Source of the DNA: Bog-473 sp963824195
GTDB taxonomy: Bacteria; Actinomycetota; Acidimicrobiia; Acidimicrobiales; RAAP-2
Direction of reading: 5' to 3'
Assembly: GCA_963824195.1 (NCBI GenBank)
Contig: CAWGOJ010000040.1
Span: forward strand, 73,872 to 137,871
Length of the DNA: 64,000 bases
The position numbers were made by a program, and so were the translations under genes. The notes under the pieces are model-generated. The model searched no databases. It was not told where the DNA came from and saw nothing but the letters and a program-made list of their open reading frames with translations. This document shows positions 1-9,191 of the stretch, piece after piece (the stretch's first letter is position 1; each line of letters starts with the position of its first letter).

Positions 1-667
1 GCACGACCAGAGCGATCACCAGGGCAAAGACGATGCGGATGTGCAGGACGCACGCCGCACCGACGAGGGCGCCGACGAGCATCGCGGCGATCGCGATGAG
101 GCGCCGTCCCGACCTCGATCCCTTTCCGCCGACGATCGTGCTGTCGGCGACGATGCCGGTGATGGTCAGGGTCAGGACCGTGGTCGTCAGATCGGGGACG
201 GCAACCTGGCGGGCGGCGGCGTTCTGCACCCCCATGGCGGTGGCGAGGACGAAGATGAGGGCGTAGCGGAATCCGGCAGTCACCGGACTTCCACTCAGCG
301 ACGCCAGGACGACGGAGACCCCGAGCAGAATCGCCTCGACGGCGGTCGCCATGCTGAGCAGCCGACCCCGATGTGTCCCATATCTCTTTCCGGCCTGTCC
401 GCCGACGAGGGCGCCCAGGCAGAACGACACCAACGCGACCACCGAGGCGCCAATGGAGAAGCCGGGGGCCCCCGCCAGTGCGAAGCCAAGGAAGACGACG
501 TTTCCCGTCATGTTGGCGACGAACACATGCCCGAGGACGAGGTAGCTGAACGCATCGACCAGACCCGTGACGAGAGTCATCGCGACCAGCAGCGGCGGCA
601 GAGGGCCGTCCTTGCCTGTCCGTGTCGGGATGAGTGTCTGACGGACCTCTGTGATGAAGGTGTGCAT
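1..667 (-). CDS. DUF1275 (YoaK-like) membrane protein, 3' end outside window
   Basis: Reading the minus strand from the ATG at 667 gives 222 codons without a stop, running off the left edge. The first 30 or so residues are a soluble lead. They are followed by hydrophobic segments that begin with TGLVDAFSYLVLGHVFVANM and continue with TGN, the hallmark opening of the DUF1275 family, with later helices around RYALIFVLATAMGVQNAAAR. An AAGGA ribosome site lies just upstream of the ATG. DUF1275 proteins are inner-membrane proteins of about 220-250 residues and of unknown biochemical role, sometimes proposed to be transporters, so only the C-terminal tail should be missing. Assignment to the family is firm; the function is unknown. 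Confidence 0.85.
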   Translation of the reverse strand, partial: MHTFITEVRQTLIPTRTGKDGPLPPLLVAMTLVTGLVDAFSYLVLGHVFVANMTGNVVFLGFALAGAPGFSIGASVVALVSFCLGALVGGQAGKRYGTHRGRLLSMATAVEAILLGVSVVLASLSGSPVTAGFRYALIFVLATAMGVQNAAARQVAVPDLTTTVLTLTITGIVADSTIVGGKGSRSGRRLIAIAAMLVGALVGAACVLHIRIVFALVIALVV

Positions 668-955
668 GATGAATCCTTGTCGTGACGGGCTCTGACCCAC
701 GCGGCGCAGAGGTACCTTCCCGCCGGCCAGTCTTGTTCGACCGAGCAGGGATTTCACGGGGAAATTCGGGCACGCGACAGCCAAATGGGGGCGGGCGGGT
801 CGGAACGAGTACCGACCACGGGATGGCCGGAAGGTGCGCGGGAGACGTCAACCAGCCGTGACGATGATCTGGGCCGCCGGGATTCAGATCGCCTGATGAC
901 CTCTTCCCGTGCCCTCGTAGGGCGCCGGAGAGGGGGGCTCCGACGGCGCCGAACC
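668..955. other. Intergenic stretch without a recognisable gene
   Basis: No reading frame here has protein-like composition. It lies between the divergently placed DUF1275 gene and the decayed signalling gene. It probably holds the DUF1275 promoter and degraded upstream sequence of the pseudogene. A GC-rich inverted repeat around the GGCGCC arms near 920-950 is the only structure I see. Confidence 0.5.
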
Positions 956-1830
956 ATGGGCGCTCGACGCGATCGAGTCGGCTCTCCTGACGCTCCTGGA
1001 GCGCCACCGATGGCTTCGTCTTCGCGATCAGCGCTGAGGGCATCCCGAAGCCGGCGCCGGTCCGGACGTCGCTCTTCGGCATCAGCTCGTCGGGGGCGAC
1101 GTCAAGCTCATGGACGAGCTCATCCGGCCGATCGCTCCTAGTGACAAGCTGTGGGGGCAGGCGCACGCAAGGGGCGCGGTGGCTACCGTCCGGCGGGTCA
1201 GCGATCCCGACAATCCGTCGACCTGTACCTCCTGGATGTGAGGCCAAGTACCAGGTGATGATCGGCCTGTTCACTCCGGGCTTCTCGTCCGACGGCGACG
1301 AGATCGTGGAGGGCGCCGCTCATGCAGCCTCCGCCTTGCTCGTGCCGTGAAGGACACCAGCGCCGTCTTCACGTGGGTCGACCCGCCTCTCGGTCATCCT
1401 CGGTTGGGCCCCGAGGAGCTCATCGGCCGGCGCACGCTCGATTCGTCACCGACGACGCGAGCTGGGGATCGCGCGTGGATGGAGATGCTGAACTCGGAAG
1501 ACCGAGTCCCGGTCCGCCTGCGGCACCGGCACCGTGACGGCTCGTGGGTCTGGCTCGAGGTCACCAACCAGAGGCGCCGCGGCGACGGGGACGAGGGCGA
1601 CATCTGACTCAGATGTTGGACGTCTCCGAGGAGATGGCCACCATCGACGCACTGCACGCCCGGGAGCAGCTCCTGGGCCAGCTGACGGAGACTGTCCGGT
1701 GGATCTCTTCCATGCGGACCTCGTCGGCAACCTTCTGTTCGCTAACCGTCGGCTCTCCGAGATGATGGGATCGGCCCGGGCGAACTGGTTGACCAGCTTG
1801 CACGGGTCGAACGGAAGACCGTGGAGCTAG

Positions 1831-1855
1831 GAGCGTGGGTCGGAATTGGCCAGTG
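1831..1855. repeat. Left terminal inverted repeat of the IS1182-like element
   Basis: Starts GAGCGTGGGTC and ends GCCAGTG. It matches the reverse complement of the right end except at a few central positions. Confidence 0.85.
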
Positions 1856-1976
1856 GGTCCGGACTGACGCCTGAGAACCACTGTTCGGGGCTCCCGGACA
1901 GGCCATGGCGCGGAGAAGGCGGCCAAGAGCCGTTGAGCGAGTGGTCGATGCCTCACCGACACCGATTGGGACCTTC

Positions 1977-3412
1977 CTATGCGCCGCTCGGGCCAGCTTT
2001 CGCAGGTTGTGGCAGAGCGAGTGCAGAGCCCCTCACTCGTGCACCCTGTAGACCGCGTAGACGGAGGAACCCGGCGCCTTGTCGGACCTTCATCTGACCG
2101 AAAACCGGCTCGACGATGGCCTTGCGTCTGGCGTAGTCGGCCCGTCCGGCTTTGGTGCGCAGTCGGCGCGCCATGTCTCTTTGACCGTGGCATCTCTTGG
2201 GATGGGACCTCTCGGTGCTGTCGGCACCCGCTCGTGGTGCTTGATGCGCCCGGGGCAACGATACGTCGACGCCGGCGTCGGTGACATCGGTCACGTTCTT
2301 CTCGGAGAGGTATCCGGCGTCGGCGATGACGGTGTCGGGATCCTCCTCGATGTCCGCAGCGCCGAGGTTGGCTTCGGTGATCCCGATCATCTCCATCAGG
2401 TGCGGGGCGTCGGCGGCCTGGTTGCTCACCGACTGGGCCAAGATGACCTGAGCCTCTTCATCGACCACGGCTTGGGCGTTGAAGGCGTAATGGAAGCCGT
2501 CGTCGTCTTCATCATCCGTGACTCGGGGTCGGTGAAGTTGCGCTGGGCCCGCCCAGGGGCGTGGCCCCCTCGGCCGCCGCCGCGGCGGCCGCTTGGGCCT
2601 CGTGCTCGGTGGCGTCTTGTTCTTTGGCCTTGTCCTGGGCCTTTTGCGCTGCCTTGTCCCTCGCCTCGGCCTCGATAGCTTCCTTGGCTGCTCGCAGTTT
2701 GGCCAGGCGGCCCTGCTTGGTGGCCAGCTCAGGCGGGAGCTCGTCACCCCTTTTGTCCCCCGAACTCTTCGTCCTCGGCCAGGTCGGTGGCCTCGGCCTC
2801 GGCCAGCATGGCCGCCACCTGGGCCTCGAGCTCTTCGATGCGCGGTCGCATCCGGTCATAGCTCATGGCCTTGTGTCTAGACGCCGACGCCCGCAGCTTG
2901 GTGCCGTCGAGGGCCACCCGGCCGAGCTTCACCAGTCCCGCCTCGGCGCACAGGGCCAAGACCTGGACGAACAGGGCGTCGATGGCGCCCAGGTGCCGGC
3001 GCCGGAATCGGGAGATGGAGCGGTAATCGGGAGCTGCATTCGCACTCAGCCAGCGGAAGGCCACATCGGTGTGGCAACGCCGTTCCATCTCCCGTGAGCT
3101 GGTGACCCCGATCGAGTAGGCGTAGAGGAGGAGTTTGAGCATCATCTCGGGGTCATAGGGCGGGGCACCCGAGGCCTCGGTGTAGGAGTCGTAGACGCAC
3201 GACAGGTCGAGCATGGTGTCGACCACGTCGGAGATGAAACGGGCCTCGTGGTCCTCGGGCAGCCAGTCGTCGAGAGAGGGCGGGAGAAGGAACGACTGAG
3301 ACTGGTCGTAGTGGCGGAACCGCTTCTGGGTCCCCACCGGCGTCACCGCCCGAGCCGGGACCGGCCCCGTCTCCACCTCGAAGAGCTTGTCGCCGTCCCG
3401 ATCATCTGTCAT
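1977..3412 (-). pseudogene. IS1182-family transposase with multiple frameshifts
   Basis: The amino-terminal 220 residues are intact from the ATG at 3412 and contain the typical DUF772-type region (SLDDWLPEDHEARFISDVVD, then SREMERRCHTDVAFRWLSAN and YRSISRFRRRH). The frame then shifts near 2745 and again near 2500 into the catalytic DDE part (QAVVDEEAQVILAQSVSNQ, DTVIADAGYLSEKNV). More shifts near 2270 and 2180 interrupt the run to ARRKAIVEPVFGQMKVRQG. The last part (LCHNLRKLA) is in yet another frame. The full-length product cannot be made. The frameshifts look like old decay, as in the gene it landed in. Family assignment is confident from the paired N- and C-terminal signatures and the terminal repeats. 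Confidence 0.85.
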
Positions 3413-3495
3413 GGCCAATTCTCGCAACCCGCAGGAGAATCGCGAATCGGGGACCCGCTCCCAACCCGATGGAGGGTCAGTCAGCCTGCTGGAGT

Positions 3496-3520
3496 CACTG
3501 GCGGGTTCTGACCCACGCTC
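3496..3520. repeat. Right terminal inverted repeat of the IS1182-like element
   Basis: Reads CACTGGC...GACCCACGCTC and is the inverted counterpart of 1831-1855. It is followed by CTAG, the same four bases that precede the left end. Confidence 0.85.
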
Positions 3521-3912
3521 CTAGAGGCCGCTCGGCGCCGCCGAGGACGGCGCCGACTTCGACACAGTGGTTCGCATCCGAAGAGGGCCGGACCCGTCAC
3601 TGCTCAGCAGAGTCGGCCTCCGTGACGACTACGGCACGGTCACGGGGTTGACCGGTTGCGTCGAGGATGTCACGGCCAACGTCCAGAGCCGCAGTGATCT
3701 CGGGCGAGGCCATCAGCGACCCGCTGACCGGATGCCGAACGCGCCGGGACGCCGGCGGGCTGCAGGACACGCTGGATCACGCGCAGCCGCCATGACCGAC
3801 CCGGCGGAACGGCGGCCATCTCGTCGACCTCGACCGCTCAAGCCGGTGAACGACGAGTCGGACGCGACGGCGACGAGGGCTCCTCCTGAGCGGAACGGAC
3901 GCACGTCCGGCG

Positions 3913-3933
3913 CCGGGCGAGGCGCCCGGCGGG
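3913..3933. other. GC-rich perfect stem-loop after the signalling pseudogene
   Basis: Arms CGCCGGGCG and CGCCCGGCG flank a three-base loop. It is followed on the plus strand by an A-run near 3943-3951 instead of a T-run, so it is not a textbook intrinsic terminator in either direction. It may still stop transcription from the CDGSH gene side or from the old signalling gene. Confidence 0.4.
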
Positions 3934-4090
3934 GATGAGAGAAAAAAAAGGTCCGGTCCAAGCGTGAAGGACGATCCGAACCGGTGATGTTCGTTGACCC
4001 TCGGGCCTGAGTCGCCCCCATGCCCACGGCCACTGCTCCCGCCGGTGCCGACCGCTCTCGCCGCGCTCCTCTCGGGACGGGGCAGCGCCT

Positions 4091-4774
4091 TCAGTCGGCG
4101 AAGCCGATGGAGGCGTGGCTCGCGTCGCAGAACGGCTTGTTCTTCGAGGCGCCACAGCGGCAGAGGGTGACCCGGTTGCGTACCTCGTAGGGTTCGCCGT
4201 CGGCAGCGACGACGGGGATCCCGCCTCTCACCCAGAGAGGTCCGGCCACACCTTCTGCGGGGTCTTCGACGATCCCGATCGACGGCTCGAGGTCGGGCTC
4301 CCGCGGAGCCTTGGTCTCACGGTCCCAGACCATCAGGCGACCCGACGGGCAGAGCGCGGCTTCTTGCGCGGTCAGGGCGGCCGCGTCCGGGCCGGGGCGT
4401 CCGACCAGTGTCCATATCTGGCCGGCGACGTCACAGAAACGAGCGAACGCGCAGAGGGGTTGGGCGTCGGTGAGGATCAGGGTCGGACCCTCCTGCACAT
4501 CGGCCTGCCGGAGATACGGCTCGCGACTGGCGGTCTCCTCCCCCCGGAAACCGACCCGCGCGTGCGATCCGTCACAGAAGGGCTTGTTGGCGGACTGACC
4601 GCAGCGGCACAGGGCGCAGCTGTCCTTCGTCGCATAGGTCTCACCCTGCCGCCAGCCGATGGAGTTGCCCTCGGCGTCGTCGACGATCGACTGCCGCGCG
4701 ATTGGCACTGCGCCCGAGACCAGATACGGCCCGTTCTCGCTGACCCTGATCTGCATGGTCTCATGCGGTTCCAT
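4091..4774 (-). CDS. Iron-sulphur protein with two CDGSH domains
   Basis: 227 residues. Two copies of the CDGSH cluster-binding motif are visible: C56-R-C58...P-F-C67-D-G-S-H71 and C205-R-C207...P-F-C216-D-A-S-H220, each with the three-Cys-one-His ligand set for a labile [2Fe-2S] cluster. Between them lies a region with further cysteines (LCAFARFCDVAGQIW) that suggests a third, different Fe-S or structural site. The ATG at 4774 is chosen because GGGAGG sits 4 bases before it; a longer frame from 4837 lacks a good ribosome site. Bacterial proteins of this type are thought to act in redox sensing or Fe-S/electron transfer; the exact role is not known. It is convergent with the relic upstream and divergent from the PhoU-like gene. 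Confidence 0.85.
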   Translation of the reverse strand: MEPHETMQIRVSENGPYLVSGAVPIARQSIVDDAEGNSIGWRQGETYATKDSCALCRCGQSANKPFCDGSHARVGFRGEETASREPYLRQADVQEGPTLILTDAQPLCAFARFCDVAGQIWTLVGRPGPDAAALTAQEAALCPSGRLMVWDRETKAPREPDLEPSIGIVEDPAEGVAGPLWVRGGIPVVAADGEPYEVRNRVTLCRCGASKNKPFCDASHASIGFAD

Positions 4775-5014
4775 GGGTGCCTCCCGGAGCCGGCGATCAC
4801 CGCTCTGTCGTGTGATACCCGGGTCTGGCCATTCCAATCGACTCCGTACGCCGCTGCCAATGATGGATCGCCGATACGGGCGTTGGCCTGCGGCTCAGAG
4901 CCCCGGCCCGATCGGCGGCGTCGGAGCGAGGGGCCCCGGCCTCGGTGACCACCGAGCGACCCTTTCGCGAACACAAGGTGAACTGATGGTCCAGCCTGGG
5001 TATGTTCGTGGGCC

Positions 5015-5611
5015 GTGGCGTCACCTATGGAGCAAGCCGTCCTGAATCTGTTCGCCCTCGTGAGAGAAGCGATGGCCCGGGCCACGTGGGCCCTCCTGAA
5101 CGGCGACATGGAGCTGGCCCAGTCCGTGGTCGACGGGGACCAAGAGGTCGACGACATGACCGCGGAACTCGAGCTCGTCGTCTGGTCGCGCATCGAGGCC
5201 GACGACCTCGACCTCGTTCAGCTGCGACAGCTCGTCGGGTTCCTCCTCATCCTCCCCGAGCTCGAGCGCAGCGCCGACCTCGCCGAGCACATCGCCCAGA
5301 GGGCTCTCTCGAACATCGGCGCCGACATGACGCCGGTCGCCCGCGGCATCGTCCAGCGGATGTCGGAGGTGGCGGCCGAGATGTGGCAGTCCACGGCCGC
5401 TGCCTACACGGGGAACGATGCGGGGGGGCTCGAGCTCCACGAGGCGGACGAGGAGTTGGACATCCTCCACGGCCGCCTGACCACCGAGATCGGCAGGGGA
5501 GGGATGGCCACCACGGTGACCGCCCAGGTGACGCTGATCTCCCGCTTCTACGAGCGGCTCGGGGACCACGCCGTCAACCTCAGCCGGCGGATCGCCGCGC
5601 TCCAGGGGTAG
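5015..5611 (+). CDS. PhoU-domain protein
   Basis: 198 residues, mostly helical, with the repeated PhoU pattern: an early helix MEQAVLNLFALVREAMARA, a D-x-E-V-D-D-M-T metal-binding-like stretch around residues 40-50, the helix pair ending LERSADLAEHIAQRA, and the second repeat ending in SRFYERLGDHAVNLSRRIA. PhoU proteins regulate phosphate uptake through the Pst transporter and PhoR-type kinases, binding metals via E/DxxxD motifs. No pst or pho genes are next to it here. The start is taken at the GTG at 5015; the ATG at 5027 is an alternative. It is called PhoU-like because actinobacteria usually have more than one such gene. Confidence 0.85.
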   Translation: MASPMEQAVLNLFALVREAMARATWALLNGDMELAQSVVDGDQEVDDMTAELELVVWSRIEADDLDLVQLRQLVGFLLILPELERSADLAEHIAQRALSNIGADMTPVARGIVQRMSEVAAEMWQSTAAAYTGNDAGGLELHEADEELDILHGRLTTEIGRGGMATTVTAQVTLISRFYERLGDHAVNLSRRIAALQG

Positions 5612-5670
5612 CGGCGACCGTCGGTTCGGATTCACCCGGCGGAGGCCCGGTGCGACCGCTCGGGCCCTGC

Positions 5671-8181
5671 TCACTCGGAACGCAGCAGAACCGCCGTCGG
5701 CGTATGGGCGGCGATCCGCGCCGGCACGGCGGCGACGACGTTGGCCAGCACGACGGCACCGACGGCGATGGCGGCGACGTACAGCGGGGGGATGCTCGTC
5801 ACGGGGACGGCATGGATCGCCTCGGCGAAGGCATTCCACAGGACATGCCCGAGGACGATGCCCAGGGGAACCCCGATGATGGTGCCGATGGCGACCGTGA
5901 CGCTCGACTGCCAGGCGATGACGGTGCCGAGCTGGCGCCCGGAGAGTCCCAGTGTCCTCAGGACGGCCAGGTCCCTGCGGCGTCGGCGGACCGACGCCAC
6001 GAGTGTGGTCCCGAGGGCGAGGGCCGCGCCGATGGCGAGGCTCGCACCGAGAACGGCCGGGATCGCCACGATGGAGTGGGAATCCACGATCTCCTCGGGA
6101 CGCAGCACCGTGATCACCCCTCCGGCCGAACCCGGGCTGGGTGAGCTCGGACTGTTGATGGTGTGGGCGATTCCCGTAAGCGAGCGCAGTGCCGCCGTCG
6201 GCGGGCCATCGGTGCGGATGAGATAGGCGTTGGGCCCGGGTACGGTGTTGCCCTGGGTGTTGCGGACCGAGGCCGGGATCAACTTGTAGTCGATGATGGC
6301 GCCGACGCCCATGCCCGGTCCGACGAGAGCCGGCATGGTGGCCGTCCCGACGACGGTGAGGCGGTCGGACCGCCCGCCACCGGCGCCGACGTCCACCGAG
6401 CTCCCGAGGTGTGCGCCCAGTGCGGCCATCGTCGCCGTGCCCAGGACGATCTGGTTCGGCGCCCGCAACCCGTGGCCGCTCAAGAGGGGCGGGGCCACCG
6501 AGGCGTTCGGACTGGCCCCGAGCACCGGATACGGCTGGCCGTCGACCTTTATCGTGGAGAAGAAGACCCCCGACGCGGCCGTCACGTAGTGGTCGCCTGA
6601 CAGCAGGGTCGCGCTCTGCTGAGCCGGCAGGTCCTCGTCGCCGGAGAATCCCGAGAGAAGTGCGTAGTCCCAGTTCCACCCGTACAGGCTCGGGTGCGTG
6701 ACCAGGTTGTTCAGGCTGGCGCCGAACACCACGGTACTGAGGACCACGACCACGGCGAGCGTGGCGCCCAGGATGGCCGACCGTACCGGGACGGGGTCAC
6801 GATCGCCCGGGTCGATCGCGAAGCGGACACCCGTCACCGCGGAGACGGGCAGGCCCGATGCCGTGGCGAGACGCGTCGCGGTGGAGGGCGGGCGGATCCC
6901 TCGCTCCACCCGGCGGCGAATGTTCGCATCGAGCCGGAGCGCCCCGAGAACGGCGACTCCCGAGAGGACGATCACCAGGGCCAAGAACCCCAGACCGAGC
7001 ACGGCCGCATCGACGGCCATGCCCACGGGGTAGACCGGGCGCACAGGCCCGAGTGGAAAGAGCGGCGAGATGGCGATCGCCACGACGACCGCCACGAGGC
7101 AGCCCACGAATCCCGCACCGATGATGCCCGTGACGGCGTCGGCCAGCGTTATGGCGGGACCGGCACCGAGCGCGCGGAGCATGGCGGTCTCGTCGGAGTG
7201 CCGACGAAGCTGTCGGCCGATGACCTGAATGGCGACGATCAGCAGTGACAAGGCTGCCAGGGCGCCGAACACGCCGAGCGCCACTGACACAGGCTTGATG
7301 GACCGGTCGGCGGCCGCGATGGCCGGCCCGTAGGTCTCGAACCCTCCCAGTGAGGTCACTTCGAGCCCGCTGTGGGTCATCTCGGACTCCACCGCGCCCA
7401 CATGGGAGCTGCCACCGACGAGCTTCAGCGCGCTCGTCGAGTAGGTGGCACAACAGGTGGCGATCTGGCGCGTCAGGGCCGGCGACAGGAGAACCGTGGC
7501 CGAGCCCAGGCTGTCGTAGTCGTCCTCGTCGACGTCCTGGGAGAAAACGACCAGGCCCACGACCCTGACGTCGGCCACTTTCACCGCCGGCAGGCTCGAA
7601 GGCCCGGTGGCCGCGCTCATGGCGATCTCCTGGGCGTCGGAGTTGAGGCCGATGTGAACAACCGAGCCGATGTGCAGGCCTGTCTCCGCGGCTGCCTGGG
7701 CGTTCATGACCGCCTCGCCCGGATCGTGCGGGTTCGCGAACCTTCCGGCCACGAGGTGGGCGGCGTCATGCGTGGTGAATTCGCCACCCAGGGCGCCTAC
7801 GACGACCGGTGGCTTCTCGCCGGGCTCCATATGGGAGTGGATCCCGTGGACGAAGTCGAGATTGCCGTCGAATCCCACGAGCGAATACTCACTGCGCACG
7901 AAGGGCAGGCGGAGGATCCTGGCGTCCGTGGTCGGGTTGTAGCCGACCGAAGATCCCAGGGCGGGGTTGGCGAACGCGGTGAAGATCTCCAGATCGGACG
8001 GGTTCGTGGTTTTCAGATACGTCACGTACGACGCCTGGGTTCTCCGCGCTCCGGCGACCGCCCCTAGCGCCGCGCCGCCGAGCAACCCGATGAGGACAAC
8101 CAGCGTGAGGTAGTCGCCCCAGCGCCGCCGGAAAGTGGCACGGAACCGGTAGGCCGCGACGCGCGCGGCGGCGGATATCAC
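5671..8181 (-). CDS. FtsX-family ABC transporter permease (MacB-type), orphan
   Basis: 836 residues with the duplicated FtsX layout. An N-terminal anchor (about residues 25-47) is followed by a large extracytoplasmic domain (about 50-300) and a first group of three transmembrane helices. The middle contains another helix (GATLAVVVVLSTVVFGASLN) and a second large external domain, and the protein ends in a final group of helices with the conserved RRRRRDLAVLRTLGLSGRQL loop. Such permeases work with a separate ATPase in lipoprotein or peptide release, cell-envelope stress or drug export. No ATP-binding subunit gene lies beside it, so its partner must be encoded elsewhere or it works with a shared ATPase. 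Confidence 0.85.
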   Translation of the reverse strand: MISAAARVAAYRFRATFRRRWGDYLTLVVLIGLLGGAALGAVAGARRTQASYVTYLKTTNPSDLEIFTAFANPALGSSVGYNPTTDARILRLPFVRSEYSLVGFDGNLDFVHGIHSHMEPGEKPPVVVGALGGEFTTHDAAHLVAGRFANPHDPGEAVMNAQAAAETGLHIGSVVHIGLNSDAQEIAMSAATGPSSLPAVKVADVRVVGLVVFSQDVDEDDYDSLGSATVLLSPALTRQIATCCATYSTSALKLVGGSSHVGAVESEMTHSGLEVTSLGGFETYGPAIAAADRSIKPVSVALGVFGALAALSLLIVAIQVIGRQLRRHSDETAMLRALGAGPAITLADAVTGIIGAGFVGCLVAVVVAIAISPLFPLGPVRPVYPVGMAVDAAVLGLGFLALVIVLSGVAVLGALRLDANIRRRVERGIRPPSTATRLATASGLPVSAVTGVRFAIDPGDRDPVPVRSAILGATLAVVVVLSTVVFGASLNNLVTHPSLYGWNWDYALLSGFSGDEDLPAQQSATLLSGDHYVTAASGVFFSTIKVDGQPYPVLGASPNASVAPPLLSGHGLRAPNQIVLGTATMAALGAHLGSSVDVGAGGGRSDRLTVVGTATMPALVGPGMGVGAIIDYKLIPASVRNTQGNTVPGPNAYLIRTDGPPTAALRSLTGIAHTINSPSSPSPGSAGGVITVLRPEEIVDSHSIVAIPAVLGASLAIGAALALGTTLVASVRRRRRDLAVLRTLGLSGRQLGTVIAWQSSVTVAIGTIIGVPLGIVLGHVLWNAFAEAIHAVPVTSIPPLYVAAIAVGAVVLANVVAAVPARIAAHTPTAVLLRSE

Positions 8182-8417
8182 GGCGCTCCACTTCCTGGTC
8201 GGCGCTCGCTCAAGGTCTCACCCTCACGGCCATTCCCCGGTTCTGCGGTGCAGTGTGCCTCGTCGACGTCGGTCGACCAAGGTGGTTACCCCCTGGTCCG
8301 GCGTGGTGCTAGCACCCTCGGCCACCGCACCCAGGGATTTCGCCCGGGCGGGTGGCAACTGCCGACGGGCCGGCGGGTACCCGGCCGTCGACCCGCCGCG
8401 TGGGGGAAGATGGCCCC

Positions 8418-9101
8418 ATGTCGACCGGCCCCGAGCCCCTGCACGGGGAGCAGAAGGCCCGCGCCGGCGAGCCCCGCTGGCCGATGGCGCTCGCCGTCAT
8501 CGCGACCGGCCTGCTCCGGGCGACGCTGCCCCACCAGCTGCGCAACGGCGACGCCACCTGGCTCTTCCTGGTCATCCTGGTCGTGCTCCTGGCCGCGCTC
8601 ATCATCGGCGACCCCGGCCGCATCGACCGGGACCGCCCGTGGCTCCACAACCTGACCAGCGTCATCATCGGGCTGATCACTCTCGCCAACGCGGATGCCG
8701 CGGTACGTCTCGTGATCGGCATCGTCGACGTGTCCAACTTCACGCAGGACGCCAAGGTGCTACTGGCCAGCGGCGCCGCCATCTGGCTCACCAACATCAT
8801 CGCCTTCGCACTGTGGTACTGGAACCTCGACCGGGGCGGCCCCGCGCCGCGCGCCGCGGGCACCGCCGGCAGCCCCGCGCTCATCTTCCCCGAGATGCTG
8901 CACCCGCAGCACGTCGGGGAGGGGTGGTACCCCACGTTCGTCGACTACTTCCACTTCTCGTTCGCCACCGCCGCCGCCTTCAGCCCGACCGACGTGTCGG
9001 CGGTCAAGACCTGGGCCAAGCTCATGATGATGGCCGAGTCGGCCATCTCCCTGGTGGTTGGGATCCTCGTCGTCGCGCGCGCGGTCAACATCTTGAAGTG
9101 A
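8418..9101 (+). CDS. DUF1345-like integral membrane protein
   Basis: 227 residues with a short charged lead and five to six hydrophobic segments (for example WLFLVILVVLLAALIIGDPG, LTSVIIGLITLANADAAVRL, AAIWLTNIIAFALWYWNLDR and a last helix SAISLVVGILVVARAVNILK). The stretch YFHFSFATAAAFSPTDVSAV near the C-terminus resembles the conserved end of DUF1345 proteins, membrane proteins of unknown activity. The ATG at 8418 is preferred over an upstream in-frame start at 8352 because the extra 22 residues look non-coding and GGGGGAAG lies about ten bases upstream of 8418. It stands alone on the plus strand ahead of the MFS gene. Confidence 0.75.
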   Translation: MSTGPEPLHGEQKARAGEPRWPMALAVIATGLLRATLPHQLRNGDATWLFLVILVVLLAALIIGDPGRIDRDRPWLHNLTSVIIGLITLANADAAVRLVIGIVDVSNFTQDAKVLLASGAAIWLTNIIAFALWYWNLDRGGPAPRAAGTAGSPALIFPEMLHPQHVGEGWYPTFVDYFHFSFATAAAFSPTDVSAVKTWAKLMMMAESAISLVVGILVVARAVNILK

Positions 9102-9191
9102 CCACCAACCCCAACCGCGGCGCAGGCGGGGGGAGGTCAGCGTGCTGAGGCCCCGCACACCGGTCGCCATCACCATGCACCGCTGCCCGCA

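Larger units (their letters stand above)
1831..3520 (-). mobile_element. Degenerate IS1182-family insertion sequence
   Basis: A 1690-bp element bounded by 25-bp imperfect inverted repeats that begin GAGCGTGGGTC at both ends, with CTAG on each outer side (1827-1830 and 3521-3524) as a likely 4-bp target duplication. Because CTAG is a palindrome it could also be read as part of the inverted repeat. The element carries one transposase gene on the minus strand, broken by several frameshifts. It sits inside the second PAS domain of the surrounding signalling pseudogene; joining the flanks at CTAG restores the PAS reading order. Its length is normal for the family. It is certainly inactive on its own. 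Confidence 0.85.
956..3880 (+). pseudogene. Decayed PAS-PAS-GGDEF signalling protein, interrupted by an insertion sequence
   Basis: Fragments in changing plus-strand frames line up as one protein. From about 960 there is a helix ALDAIESALLTLLERH, then DGFVFAISAEGIP, HQLVGGDVKLMDELIRP and LYLLDVRP. A first PAS domain ends in RLRHRHRDGSWVWLEVTNQR (about 1515-1575). The linker MLDVSEEMATIDALHAREQL (from 1614) follows. A second PAS domain begins at DLVGNLLFANRRLSEMMG (about 1715-1770). The gene stops at the insertion point (1827-1830) and resumes after 3524 with DFDTVVRIRRGP...TGLTGCVEDVTA, the end of that PAS domain. DPLTG (about 3720) and LVDLDR / KPVNDESD (about 3815-3860) are relics of a GGDEF diguanylate cyclase domain. 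Many frameshifts separate the pieces and the GGDEF active site is lost. In its intact state it would have been a sensor making cyclic di-GMP; it cannot be functional now. Confidence 0.75.

Noticed and set aside
5021..6679. A 552-codon minus-strand frame overlapping the PhoU-like gene and the FtsX gene end
   Set aside because: It overlaps two genes with clear family motifs and reads as low-complexity Arg/Gly/His sequence.
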